41,110 nt of DNA from Clostridia bacterium (lineage in GTDB: Bacteria > Bacillota > Clostridia > Christensenellales > Aristaeellaceae). Numbering within the stretch: the first letter of the stretch is position 1; every line of letters starts with the position of its first letter. The position numbers and the translations under genes are program-made. Location: contig JAFURI010000024.1 in NCBI GenBank assembly GCA_017471885.1, positions 1-41,110 of the forward strand, read 5' to 3'. Shown piece after piece: positions 25,787 through 34,206 of the stretch. Below the pieces are notes generated by a model. It was not told where the DNA came from and did not search any database. It worked only from the letters and a program-made list of their open reading frames with translations.

Positions 25787-27376
25787 ATGAAGATGAACCG
25801 TCTTGTTGCCCTTCTTCTGGTATTGGCCATGACGCTTTCCTGCGCCAGCGCTTTTGCCGAAGGCTCCCTGCTGAGCGACGAAGTCGTTGAGCTGCGCGTG
25901 ATGCGCGACGAGAATCCCAACCAGCCCATCAAGGCTGACACCATCAGCCTGCAGACTGTGCTGGAAAAGACCAACGTGAAGCTGATCGTTGAAGCTCCCC
26001 CGAAGGCGTCCTATGCCGACAAGAAGTCCGTGCTGATCGCCACCGACGACATGCCCGACATCATGTATGTGGACTTTGCCGACGTGCAGACCTACGCCCG
26101 CGACGGCATGTTCGTCAACCTGAGCGAGTATCGTGAGCAGATGCCCAACCTGTTCGCTCTGCTGGACGCCAACCCCTCCATGAAGATCGCCCACACTGTG
26201 GACGGCCAGTTCTTCTCCGCTCCCACCATGTACCGCGCCAATCCCGACGCTGCCCGTTCCGGCGCGCTGGTGAACATCCGCGTGGACCTGCTGAAGAAGT
26301 ACAACCTGCCCACTCCCACCACCTGGGACGAGCTGCTGGACGTGCTGGTTGCCATCAAGGAGAAGGAACCCAACCTGATCGGCATGACCAACCGCAAGGC
26401 CGGCAACACCACCGCCACCCGCAAGGTGCTGGACGTGATGGCCTATCCTCTGGGCTCCCACTCCACCATGTACTATGATCATGATCTGGGCGGCAAGTGG
26501 GTGTACGGCCCCGCTCATGAGAACTTCAAGGCTGTGCTGACCTACCTGAACAAGCTGTGGGAAGCCGGCGTGCTGGATCCCGACTACGCCTCCATGACCA
26601 AGGATCTGTGGACCGAGAAGCTGTCCTCCGGTCAGGCTATCGCCACCGTGGATAACGACGGCGTTGTGCGCAACTTCAACGTGGCGCTGCAGACCATCGA
26701 TCCCAATGCTGAGATCGCCGTGATCCCCACCCTGACCAACTCCCTGGGCCAGACCCGTAACCTGTACTACGCCGAGAACCGTCCCGCCAACGCGTGGGTC
26801 ATCTCCGCCTCCTCCGAGAACATCGACCTGGCCGTGAAGTTCCTCGACTGGTGCTACTCCGAGGAAGGCACCGACGTGCTGAACCTGGGCAAGGAAGGCG
26901 TCACCTACGACGTGGTCGACGGCAAGAAGGTCTTCAAGGATGAAGTGCTGGCTCAGTATGCCGCCAACGGCGCCAACGCTGTGTACGACATGTCCTCCGC
27001 GCTGGGCATCGGCCTGCTGTCCTTCACCCCCCGCTATGATACCTCTCCCGACATGCAGATGGCTCTGTACCTGAAGGGCTCCGAAGAAGCCAAGGCTGCC
27101 TACCGTGCCCAGCTGCAGGGCATCATGGGCGACGCGGGCCTGCGCGATACCGCCTCTGTGACCACCGCTCCCACCCTGTCTGCCGACCAGACCGAGCGCT
27201 ACAACGAGCTGCTGGTGAATGTGGAAAACATCATCTGGCAGGAAGTGGACAAGTACATCACCGGTCAGGAGCCCATCGAGAACTGGGACAAGGTGATGGA
27301 AGCTGCCCGTGCTGCCGGCGCTACCGAGATGGAGCAGATGTACAACGACGCCTGGAACGCCGTAATGGGCAACTAA
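25787..27376 (+). CDS. Extracellular solute-binding protein (LplA-like, COG1653)
   Basis: The 529-residue protein has a clear Sec signal (cleavage likely after AFA near residue 24, with a Cys in T-L-S-C-A-S that could be a weak lipobox). Its length is typical of binding proteins for LplB/YtcP-type importers. Stretches such as D-M-P-D-I-M-Y-V-D, P-x-T-W-D-E-L-L-D and F-L-D-W-C-Y-S-E-E-G resemble that family. It follows the two permeases but is separated from them by island 2. Codon choice is strongly biased toward a few codons (for example AAG, CTG, GGC), consistent with high expression. A strong terminator follows. The ligand is probably an oligosaccharide. Confidence 0.95.
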   Translation: MKMNRLVALLLVLAMTLSCASAFAEGSLLSDEVVELRVMRDENPNQPIKADTISLQTVLEKTNVKLIVEAPPKASYADKKSVLIATDDMPDIMYVDFADVQTYARDGMFVNLSEYREQMPNLFALLDANPSMKIAHTVDGQFFSAPTMYRANPDAARSGALVNIRVDLLKKYNLPTPTTWDELLDVLVAIKEKEPNLIGMTNRKAGNTTATRKVLDVMAYPLGSHSTMYYDHDLGGKWVYGPAHENFKAVLTYLNKLWEAGVLDPDYASMTKDLWTEKLSSGQAIATVDNDGVVRNFNVALQTIDPNAEIAVIPTLTNSLGQTRNLYYAENRPANAWVISASSENIDLAVKFLDWCYSEEGTDVLNLGKEGVTYDVVDGKKVFKDEVLAQYAANGANAVYDMSSALGIGLLSFTPRYDTSPDMQMALYLKGSEEAKAAYRAQLQGIMGDAGLRDTASVTTAPTLSADQTERYNELLVNVENIIWQEVDKYITGQEPIENWDKVMEAARAAGATEMEQMYNDAWNAVMGN

Positions 27377-27444
27377 GCCTCAGCAGGTCTCTCTGACAAA
27401 GTCATATTGTCGTACCTGACAGGCAACTGAAGGGCAACATACCC

Positions 27445-27480
27445 GGCGGCTCTGCAGCGTCTGCTGCAGAGCCGCCCTTT
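27445..27480 (+). terminator. Terminator after the solute-binding protein gene
   Basis: A perfect 14-bp GC-rich stem (27445-27458 with 27463-27476, loop GTCT) is followed by CTTT. The short T run suggests partial read-through into the downstream glycosidase genes is possible. Confidence 0.85.
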
Positions 27481-27482
27481 GC

Positions 27483-27527
27483 ATTCCGGATACAGGCAGG
27501 ATTTTATTTCCTGTATCTGGAATACAG
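27483..27527. promoter_or_regulatory. Nested dyad upstream of the glycosidase gene
   Basis: Arms 27483-27496 and 27510-27523 form a 14-bp inverted repeat with one mismatch and a 13-base centre. Overlapping its right arm, CTGTATCTGGAATACAG (27511-27527) is a perfect 6-5-6 dyad. The element lies between a terminator and the start at 27572, so it could be an operator or a second RNA hairpin. A weak promoter-like pair (TTGCAT, then TTTATT) surrounds it. Confidence 0.5.
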
Positions 27528-27571
27528 AGGCAAAGGCCGATGCACAAATCAATCAAGGAGGAACCATCGCC

Positions 27572-30058
27572 ATGACTGACAACAGGCACTTATTGCCCTT
27601 CCTGTGGCTCCACGGCGAGGATGAGGAAACCCTGCGCCGGGGCGTGAGGGATATTGCGGCCTCCGGCTGCGGCTCCGTATGCGCGGAAAGCCGCACCCAC
27701 CCGGATTTTCTGGGAGAAAGCTGGTGGCGGGAGATTGATATCCTGCTGGACGAGTGCAAGCGTCAAGGGCTGACCCTGTGGCTGCTGGACGATACGCACT
27801 TCCCCTCCGGCTTTGCCAACGGCGCAGCCAAAGGCACGCCTTATCAGCGCATGATGATGACCGAGCAGCACATGGATATCCGCGGCCCCCGTCAGGGCGG
27901 ACGGATTCTGGTGCGGGCGGATAACGAAAAGTCCATGCCGGTGGCGGTGGTGGCCGCGCGGCGCGTGCACCGCGACGGTCTTATCGAGGGGCATGTGGAT
28001 ATGGGCGGCTGGGCCGTGACGGATCTGACCGACCTGACCGATCTGGCTCAGGACGGCTTCGTCCGCTGGGACGTGCCGGAAGGCGACTGGCGCGTGTTTG
28101 TCATGACCGCCAGCTATGTTTCCGAGCGCAATCCGCCCCAGCAGTTTGTCAATCCGCTGCTGCCCGAAGGCGGTCAGCTGATGATTGACACCGTCTACGA
28201 AGCCCATTATCAGCACATGAAGGACGACTTCGGCAAGACCTTCCGGGGCTTCTTCTCCGACGAGCCCGCCCTGCGCGCAGGCCGGGGCTGCAAGGCCGTG
28301 CTGGGCGAGTATCCCATGCTGCCCATCCCGTGGCGCACGGACATGCCGGAGATCCTCACAAAGCAGCTGGGCAAAAGCGCCCGGGCGCTGCTGCCGGGCC
28401 TGTGGTACGATATCGGCGAGGATACGCCCCGTATCCGTTATGCGCTGATGGATACCGTCAGCCGCCTCTACGGCGAAAACTACTCCATGCCCATCGGCGA
28501 CTGGTGCCGCTCTCACGGCGTGGAATATATTGGCCACGTCATCGAGCAGAACAATGCTCACAGCCGTCTGGGACAGGGCGCGGGCCATTTCTTCCGCGCC
28601 ATGAGCGGTCAGGACATGGCGGGTATGGACTTTGTGCTCCACGAGCTCAAGCCGGAATTCCGCAGCACCTCCCACGGCTGGAAGAGCCAGGACTTCGAGG
28701 CGGACGACGACTTCTTCCGCTACATGCTGCCGCAGATGACCGTATCCTGCGCTCATCTGGATCCCAAGAAGAAGGGCCGCAGCCTGTGCGAAATCTTCGG
28801 CGCCTACGGCTGGCAGGAGGACGGCGAGGAGATGCGCTATCTGGCGAATCTGCTCCTGTCCCGGGGCGTGAATCACTTCACTCCCCACGCCTTCACCCTG
28901 AAGCCTTATCCCGATCCCGATTCGCCTCCGCACTTCGGTTCCTTCAATCCCCTGACGCCTGCGCTGACCCATCTCCACGGACACATGGCCCGCGCAGCCA
29001 GTCAGCTGGACGGCGGACGGATGCTGGCCCGGGTGGGCGTGCTCTACTACGCCGAGGCCGAATGGGCGGAAGGCAAACGCTGCATGAAGACCCAGAGCCT
29101 CGTCAAGGCGCTGAACATGGCCCACATTCCCTGTGAGATTGTGCCCATCGATCTGCTTGAGCCGGGCCGCTACGACGCGCTGTACGTTCCCCGGGGCAGC
29201 ATGTGGCCGGAAAAGCTCTTCCATCAGCTGAAGCGGCTGATGGCCTCCGGCTGCCGCGTCGTCTTTGCAGATGCGCTGCCGGAGGGACTGAGCGAAGGCT
29301 CGGGCGATATCGCCGCCCTGACGCAGGGCATGTATGCGCTGCCGCTGTGCGATATTGCGCAGGACGCTGCCGCCCATGCCGGCCAGCCCGTCCGCGCGCT
29401 GACGGAAAGTCCGGATATCCACCTGTACCTGTACGAAAAGGATGGCCGGATCATCACCGTGCTGTTCAACGAGGACGTGCGGGAGGCTCACAGCATCACC
29501 CTTACCACAGACGCATATGCCGCCCCCGTGGTGTGGGACAGCGAATTTGACTGCTGCCGGCCGCTGAAGGAGGACGGCTCCGTCACCCTGCAGCCCGGAC
29601 AGCTGCTGATGGTCTCCGATCCCGCGCCCTGCTGGCCTGAATTCCAGCCCCTGCCGGAGCTGCATCAGGGCGAAACCGCCGCGCCCCTGTGGACGATCAG
29701 CTTCCCCGGCACGGAGTACGCGCCCGTGGTTACGGACGCGCCCGGCGACCTGAACGCCCTGTATCCCCGCTTCTCCGGCACGGCACGGTATGAGGCAGAG
29801 GTGGAAATCCCCGCCCGCACAGGCGGATTCATCCTGCCTGAGGTCTCCGGCACGGTGCAGGCATGGCTGGATGATCAGCCGCTGGGAATCCGTATCGCGC
29901 CGCCCTATTCCTTCAGCGTTGACGCGGCCCCCGGCGCACACCATCTGAAGCTGGAGGTCATCAACACGCTGGTGTTCCGGCACCGCGATCCGCTGTCCTT
30001 CTACAACTATATCAAGCCCACGGGCCTGACCGGCCCCATGACCTGGCTGGAGGTGTAA
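27572..30058 (+). CDS. Putative cytosolic glycoside hydrolase (GH106-like)
   Basis: The 828-residue protein starts after AAGGAGGA; there is no signal peptide. Residues 1-90 resemble the opening of GH106 alpha-L-rhamnosidase-type barrels, with P-F-L-W-L-H-G at the N terminus, a G-C-G-S-V segment, W-W-x-E-I-D-x-L-L-D-E-C and L-W-L-L-D-D-T-H-F-P-S-G. A carboxylate-rich segment G-F-F-S-D-E-P-A-L near residue 232 could supply a catalytic acid. The C-terminal 130 residues look like a galactose-binding-type beta-sandwich. The assignment rests on remembered family patterns, so GH106 membership and rhamnose specificity are tentative. The aldo/keto reductase gene starts two bases after its stop. Confidence 0.72.
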   Translation: MTDNRHLLPFLWLHGEDEETLRRGVRDIAASGCGSVCAESRTHPDFLGESWWREIDILLDECKRQGLTLWLLDDTHFPSGFANGAAKGTPYQRMMMTEQHMDIRGPRQGGRILVRADNEKSMPVAVVAARRVHRDGLIEGHVDMGGWAVTDLTDLTDLAQDGFVRWDVPEGDWRVFVMTASYVSERNPPQQFVNPLLPEGGQLMIDTVYEAHYQHMKDDFGKTFRGFFSDEPALRAGRGCKAVLGEYPMLPIPWRTDMPEILTKQLGKSARALLPGLWYDIGEDTPRIRYALMDTVSRLYGENYSMPIGDWCRSHGVEYIGHVIEQNNAHSRLGQGAGHFFRAMSGQDMAGMDFVLHELKPEFRSTSHGWKSQDFEADDDFFRYMLPQMTVSCAHLDPKKKGRSLCEIFGAYGWQEDGEEMRYLANLLLSRGVNHFTPHAFTLKPYPDPDSPPHFGSFNPLTPALTHLHGHMARAASQLDGGRMLARVGVLYYAEAEWAEGKRCMKTQSLVKALNMAHIPCEIVPIDLLEPGRYDALYVPRGSMWPEKLFHQLKRLMASGCRVVFADALPEGLSEGSGDIAALTQGMYALPLCDIAQDAAAHAGQPVRALTESPDIHLYLYEKDGRIITVLFNEDVREAHSITLTTDAYAAPVVWDSEFDCCRPLKEDGSVTLQPGQLLMVSDPAPCWPEFQPLPELHQGETAAPLWTISFPGTEYAPVVTDAPGDLNALYPRFSGTARYEAEVEIPARTGGFILPEVSGTVQAWLDDQPLGIRIAPPYSFSVDAAPGAHHLKLEVINTLVFRHRDPLSFYNYIKPTGLTGPMTWLEV

Positions 30059-30060
30059 GC

Positions 30061-31002
30061 ATGGCAGACAGGCTGCTTGTCCCCGATACCGACCTGACGC
30101 TGGACCGCATCATCTTCGGCTCGGTGCGTTTCGGCACCGACCGCTGCGTGGAGACGACGGCGCATCAGCTGCTGGACGCCTATCTGGATATGGGATGCCG
30201 CACCGTGGACACCGCCCGCATTTATCTGCCGCCCACCCCGGGCTGCGGCGAGGAGGTCATCGGCCGGTGGATCCGCCGCACGGGCCGCCGCCATGACCTG
30301 ACCCTGATGACCAAGGGCGGGCATCCGGAAATCCAGACCATGCACACGCCCCGCATGACCCGCGCCGACATGGAAAGCGACCTGCACGATAGCCTGCGCG
30401 CCCTGCAGACGGACTATGTGGACGTGTACTACTACCACCGGGACGACGTATCCATCCCCGTGGGCGAGCTGATCGAAACCATGGAGGATTTCCGCCGTGC
30501 CGGCAAGATCCGCTATTACGCCTGCTCCAACTGGACGACAGCGCGCATGCAGGAGGCTGACGCCTATGCCGCCGCCCACGGCTATCGCGGTTTTGTGGCA
30601 AACCAGTGCCTGTACAACGCGGGCGTCGGACATATGAACCCGCCCGGGGACGATACCCTCTGCGCGGCGGATGAAAATATGATCGCCTATCACAGCGCGT
30701 CGAAGAACGTCATGACCCCCTATTCCGGGCTGGCGGGCGGCTATTTCCAGCGGCTGCTGGATGATCCTTCCGCAGCTGCGCGCAGCAATTACCACACGCC
30801 GGGCAATATCTGCGCTGCCCGCCGGATGGAGGAAATCGCCCGCCGCTATGACGCAACCCTCACCCAGACCGTACTGGGCTTCCTGCTGACGCGCCCCTTC
30901 CCCGTAGCTGCGCTGGCCGGCAGCAGCAGCCTTTCCCATCTGCAGGAAACCATGCAGACGCTGCACATCCCCTTCCAACCCGGCGATTATGCTGATATGT
31001 AA
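30061..31002 (+). CDS. Aldo/keto reductase
   Basis: The 313-residue NAD(P)H-dependent oxidoreductase has the full catalytic tetrad at standard spacing: Asp50 and Tyr55 (D-T-A-R-I-Y), Lys85 (M-T-K-G-G) and His126 (Y-Y-Y-H-R-D). The C-S-N-W segment and the C-terminal G-S-S-S-L-S-H-L cofactor-binding part also fit. It is tightly coupled to the glycoside hydrolase gene (two-base gap), so it probably acts on a sugar or oligosaccharide released by that enzyme. The G-S-S-S segment resembles members acting on sugar derivatives, but the substrate is unknown. Confidence 0.95.
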   Translation: MADRLLVPDTDLTLDRIIFGSVRFGTDRCVETTAHQLLDAYLDMGCRTVDTARIYLPPTPGCGEEVIGRWIRRTGRRHDLTLMTKGGHPEIQTMHTPRMTRADMESDLHDSLRALQTDYVDVYYYHRDDVSIPVGELIETMEDFRRAGKIRYYACSNWTTARMQEADAYAAAHGYRGFVANQCLYNAGVGHMNPPGDDTLCAADENMIAYHSASKNVMTPYSGLAGGYFQRLLDDPSAAARSNYHTPGNICAARRMEEIARRYDATLTQTVLGFLLTRPFPVAALAGSSSLSHLQETMQTLHIPFQPGDYADM

Positions 31003-31012
31003 GGAGGCTACC

Positions 31013-32800
31013 ATGGCTGAAATCATCAAGGTAAGCAATCCCCGCTGCGCCGACGTACGCTTTCAGGACGGCGCGCTGCCCCATCTGAAGGGCGTGAAGT
31101 CCTTCCAGATTCTCCGCTGCAACCGCAAGCATCCCGACTGGTCGGATGATATCGGCTGGACCTACAACCACGCCGCCATGATCGCCCACGCCTACGGCTG
31201 GTACTTCTGCGAATACCTGTCCAATCCGGTGGACGAGCACGAGACCCCCGGTCACACCATGCTGACCCGTTCCCGCGACGGCCAGCACTGGGAAAAGCCG
31301 GTACTGATCTTCCCCGAGGTGGAGGTTCCCACATGGCAGTACAAGGGCCCCCGCAGCCCGGAGCTGAAGGATCCGCACCTGACCTGCGCCCATCAGCGCA
31401 TGGGCTTCTATCAGGCGAAGAACGGCGTGCTGCTGGCGCTGGCCTTCTACGGTCTGGTGCATGACCGCCATGTATCCGCCCCCTGCGACGGCTGGGGTAT
31501 CGGACGCACAGTGCGGCGGATCATGCCTGACGGCACGGTGGGCGAGGGGATTTACTTCCTCATCTACAATGAGCCCGCAGGCTACACAGCAGAGAACACC
31601 GGCGTGTTCGCGCCCTATACCGCATCCCCCGATGCGGACTTCGTCGCCGCCTGCGAGGAATGCCTGCAAAACGGCGCTGTGGTGCGCCAGATGTACGAGG
31701 AGCAGCGCTTCGACAAGACGCTCTTCCCCAACAAGGCAGGCGAGGCGCTGTCCTTCTATACCGTCAGCGACGATGAAATGATCGGCATGTACAAGAAGGG
31801 TATGGTGGCGGTTTCCCGTGATCAGGGCAAGACCTGGAGCGACGTGGAGAAGCAGCCCACCATCATCACCGCCACCGGCAAGGTGTGGGGACAGAAGACC
31901 TCCGACGGCCGCTACACCCTGATGTACAACCCCACCACCGACGGTCAGCACCGCTGGCCTATTGCCGCCGTTTCCGGCGACGACGGACACCATTATGCGG
32001 ACATGGCTGCCGTCACCGGCGATATGTCCCCCCAGCGCTACGGCGGACTGGACAAGAACCTGGGCCCGCAGTACATGCGCGGCATTGCCGAGTGCAACGA
32101 GCAGTCCCCCGACGGCGATGTGTGGCTGGCCTACACCAACAACAAGGAGGACGTATGGGTGAGCCGCATCCCCGTGCCGCTGACCCATGAAGGCGCAGCC
32201 TCCGGCAGCATCGCGCTGGGCAACGGTCTTCCGGCTGATCTGGGCGTGTACGCGCCTGTGTGGTGTCCCGTGGAGGCTGAAGACGGCGTGCTGGTCATGA
32301 AGGACAAAGATCCCTATGATCATGCCCGCGCGGAGGTTGCCATGGCGCCCTCCACCCGCGGTGTGATCCGCTTCACGGTGGATATCGCCGCGCTGGGCAA
32401 GGACGGCAGCTTCACCTTTGAGGTGCAGGATGATATCGGCCGCACGCCCATCCGGCTGGTGTTCCGGCCTGACGGCGTGCTGTACGTGCGCGGCGACGGC
32501 CGTACCGATCCGTGGAAGCCCTACGGCCTCAATGAGAAGATCGACGTGGAAATTGAATTCAACGTTGAAACCAACCGCTACATCCTCCGCGCTCTGGGGC
32601 AGGAGAAGAACAGCGGCTTCAGCGCTGCGGTGAACGACCTCACCCGTTTCCGTTTCATGACCAAGGAGGTTATCCCGCATCTTTCCACCGACGCTGACTG
32701 CGGCAAGTGGGGTACAAAGGACATGGTGCTTCCCGGCTGCGAGGATCCCGTGGAGGAGACCGTGGCCCGCGTAAGCAATATCAGCTGGAACGTAAAATGA
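31013..32800 (+). CDS. Sialidase-like beta-propeller protein with C-terminal lectin-like domain
   Basis: The 595-residue protein begins after AAGGAGG, ten bases downstream of the reductase. It has Asp-box-type motifs (S-R-D-G-Q-H-W near residue 90 and S-R-D-Q-G-K-T-W near residue 270, the latter a full match to S-x-D-x-G-x-T-W). The last 180 residues look like a laminin-G/concanavalin-like beta-sandwich (R-G-V-I-R-F-T-V-D-I, G-S-F-T-F-E-V-Q-D-D). No signal peptide is present. It shares its N-terminal pattern with the shorter propeller protein at 22417-23529. The sialidase-like fold does not fix the substrate, and the family also contains lyases and rhamnosidases. Confidence 0.78.
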   Translation: MAEIIKVSNPRCADVRFQDGALPHLKGVKSFQILRCNRKHPDWSDDIGWTYNHAAMIAHAYGWYFCEYLSNPVDEHETPGHTMLTRSRDGQHWEKPVLIFPEVEVPTWQYKGPRSPELKDPHLTCAHQRMGFYQAKNGVLLALAFYGLVHDRHVSAPCDGWGIGRTVRRIMPDGTVGEGIYFLIYNEPAGYTAENTGVFAPYTASPDADFVAACEECLQNGAVVRQMYEEQRFDKTLFPNKAGEALSFYTVSDDEMIGMYKKGMVAVSRDQGKTWSDVEKQPTIITATGKVWGQKTSDGRYTLMYNPTTDGQHRWPIAAVSGDDGHHYADMAAVTGDMSPQRYGGLDKNLGPQYMRGIAECNEQSPDGDVWLAYTNNKEDVWVSRIPVPLTHEGAASGSIALGNGLPADLGVYAPVWCPVEAEDGVLVMKDKDPYDHARAEVAMAPSTRGVIRFTVDIAALGKDGSFTFEVQDDIGRTPIRLVFRPDGVLYVRGDGRTDPWKPYGLNEKIDVEIEFNVETNRYILRALGQEKNSGFSAAVNDLTRFRFMTKEVIPHLSTDADCGKWGTKDMVLPGCEDPVEETVARVSNISWNVK

Positions 32801-32808
32801 GCCTTTTC

Positions 32809-32842
32809 AGGAGCGTCGGTATCATCCGGCGTTCCTTTTTTT
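32809..32842 (+). terminator. Rho-independent terminator of the glycan-degradation operon
   Basis: An 11-bp stem with two G-T pairs (32809-32819 with 32826-32836) is followed by seven T residues. It ends the rightward operon just after the second propeller gene. Confidence 0.9.
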
Positions 32843-33133
32843 CGGGATCGTCCGATGGAGAGCTGCCGGCAGCGGCCCCTCGCATCAAGTAAATGGAGAA
32901 TTCTCACTGGTGAAGATATTGATTTCAATATAGCCCTTTATTTACGCCGCGTTTCGTGTTATAATGGATGTGTTGGCCGCAATGCCAAAGCGATCGGAGG
33001 CAGCAGATTTATCCCGTATCATGCCGGACTCCGGCAAAGCACGCTTCGCCTCCGCTGCAAAGAGATCAATCGTACGGCAGGCTGCCCTAAACGAAGGATC
33101 CCGGTACAGAAGATACAGAAAGGTGCGGTAATT
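32843..33133 (+). other. Intergenic leader of the phosphate transporter operon
   Basis: This 290-base stretch holds the promoter at 32937-32965 and a leader of about 160 bases before the GTG start. The leader contains a compact hairpin formed by TGCCG and CGGCA around 33023-33037. The frame is open across it, but the encoded segment shows no membrane or Pit-like features, so I read it as untranslated. No known riboswitch pattern is recognisable. Confidence 0.55.
32937..32965 (+). promoter_or_regulatory. Promoter of the phosphate transporter operon
   Basis: A perfect TATAAT (32960-32965) stands 17 bases after a weak -35 match, TTTATT (32937-32942). The surrounding AT-rich block is conspicuous in this GC-rich sequence. 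Confidence 0.65.
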
Positions 33134-34186
33134 GTGGATTCAATTCTCCAATTCTGGACGCAGATGACAGCGAATCCGCTGCTTTTTATGGCTGTTACGC
33201 TGACGCTGGGCGTCATTCTGGTCAACGGCTGGACAGATGCGCCCAACGCCATCGCGACTTGCGTTGTTACAAGGTGCATGCCTCCCAAGGCGGCTATTCT
33301 GATGGCGGCGCTGTTCAACTTCCTCGGCGTTTTTGTCATGACGCTCCTCAACGCCACCGTGGCGGAGACCATCACCAAGATGGTGGACTTCGGCACAAAC
33401 CCCGATCAGGCGATCATTGCCCTGAGCGCGGCGCTGTTTGCGATCGTTCTCTGGGCCACGCTGGCATGGGTTTTCGGCATTCCTACCAGTGAAAGCCATG
33501 CGCTGATCGCCGGTCTGACCGGCAGCGCGATCGCGCTCCACGGCAGCCTCGCCGGCGTGAACGGCGCAGAGTGGGTAAAGGTTCTCTACGGTATCGTCAT
33601 TTCCGTTACGCTCGGCTTCGGTCTGGGCTGGATCGTCTGCAAGCTGGTGGTGCTGCTTTTCCGTAAGGCAGACCGGCCGAAGACGGAGCCCTTCTTCCGG
33701 GGCGCACAGATCGCGGGCGCGGCCTCCATGGCCTTCATGCACGGCGCGCAGGACGGCCAGAAGTTCATGGGCGTTATTCTGCTGTGCGTGTACATGTCCA
33801 AGGGTCAGGCCCTGCCGTCTGACATCAGCATTCCCGTCTGGCTGATGATCGTCTGCTCGGTGGTCATGGCTGCCGGTACTGCGATGGGCGGCAAGAAGAT
33901 CATCAAGTCCGTAGGCATGGACATGGTCAAGCTGGAGAAGTATCAGGGCTTCTCCGCAGATATCGCTGCGGCGCTGTCCCTGCTGTTCTGCTCGGTGTTC
34001 AGCCTGCCGGTATCCACCACCCATGCGAAGACCACTTCCATCATGGGCGTGGGCGCGGTGAAGCGCGTGTCCGCCATCAACTTCGGTGTTGTGAAGGAAA
34101 TGGTGCTGACCTGGGTGCTGACCTTCCCCGGCTGCGGTCTGGTCGGATTCCTAATGACGAAGCTTTTCCTCCTGCTGTTTAACTGA
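33134..34186 (+). CDS. Low-affinity inorganic phosphate transporter (Pit family)
   Basis: The 350-residue membrane protein has about ten helices and the duplicated Pit signatures: N-G-W-T-D-A-P-N-A-I-A-T near the N terminus and F-M-H-G-A-Q-D-G-Q-K near the middle. These differ slightly from the classical G-x-N-D-x-A-N-A but keep the Asp residues. The family co-transports phosphate with protons or sodium across the cytoplasmic membrane. The GTG start follows AAAGGTG by eight bases and begins just before the first helix. The DUF47 gene follows after 20 bases, the usual partner arrangement for Pit in Firmicutes. Confidence 0.94.
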   Translation: MDSILQFWTQMTANPLLFMAVTLTLGVILVNGWTDAPNAIATCVVTRCMPPKAAILMAALFNFLGVFVMTLLNATVAETITKMVDFGTNPDQAIIALSAALFAIVLWATLAWVFGIPTSESHALIAGLTGSAIALHGSLAGVNGAEWVKVLYGIVISVTLGFGLGWIVCKLVVLLFRKADRPKTEPFFRGAQIAGAASMAFMHGAQDGQKFMGVILLCVYMSKGQALPSDISIPVWLMIVCSVVMAAGTAMGGKKIIKSVGMDMVKLEKYQGFSADIAAALSLLFCSVFSLPVSTTHAKTTSIMGVGAVKRVSAINFGVVKEMVLTWVLTFPGCGLVGFLMTKLFLLLFN

Positions 34187-34206
34187 TGAAAAAGGAGCTG
34201 TGAACT

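Noticed and set aside
27590-29983. 797-residue antisense open frame opposite the glycoside hydrolase
   Set aside because: No ribosome binding site or domain signal; composition typical of a shadow frame.
32855-33133. N-terminal extension of the Pit transporter from an upstream ATG
   Set aside because: The extension would span the promoter and has no family resemblance. The GTG at 33134 has a ribosome binding site and begins just before the first membrane helix.
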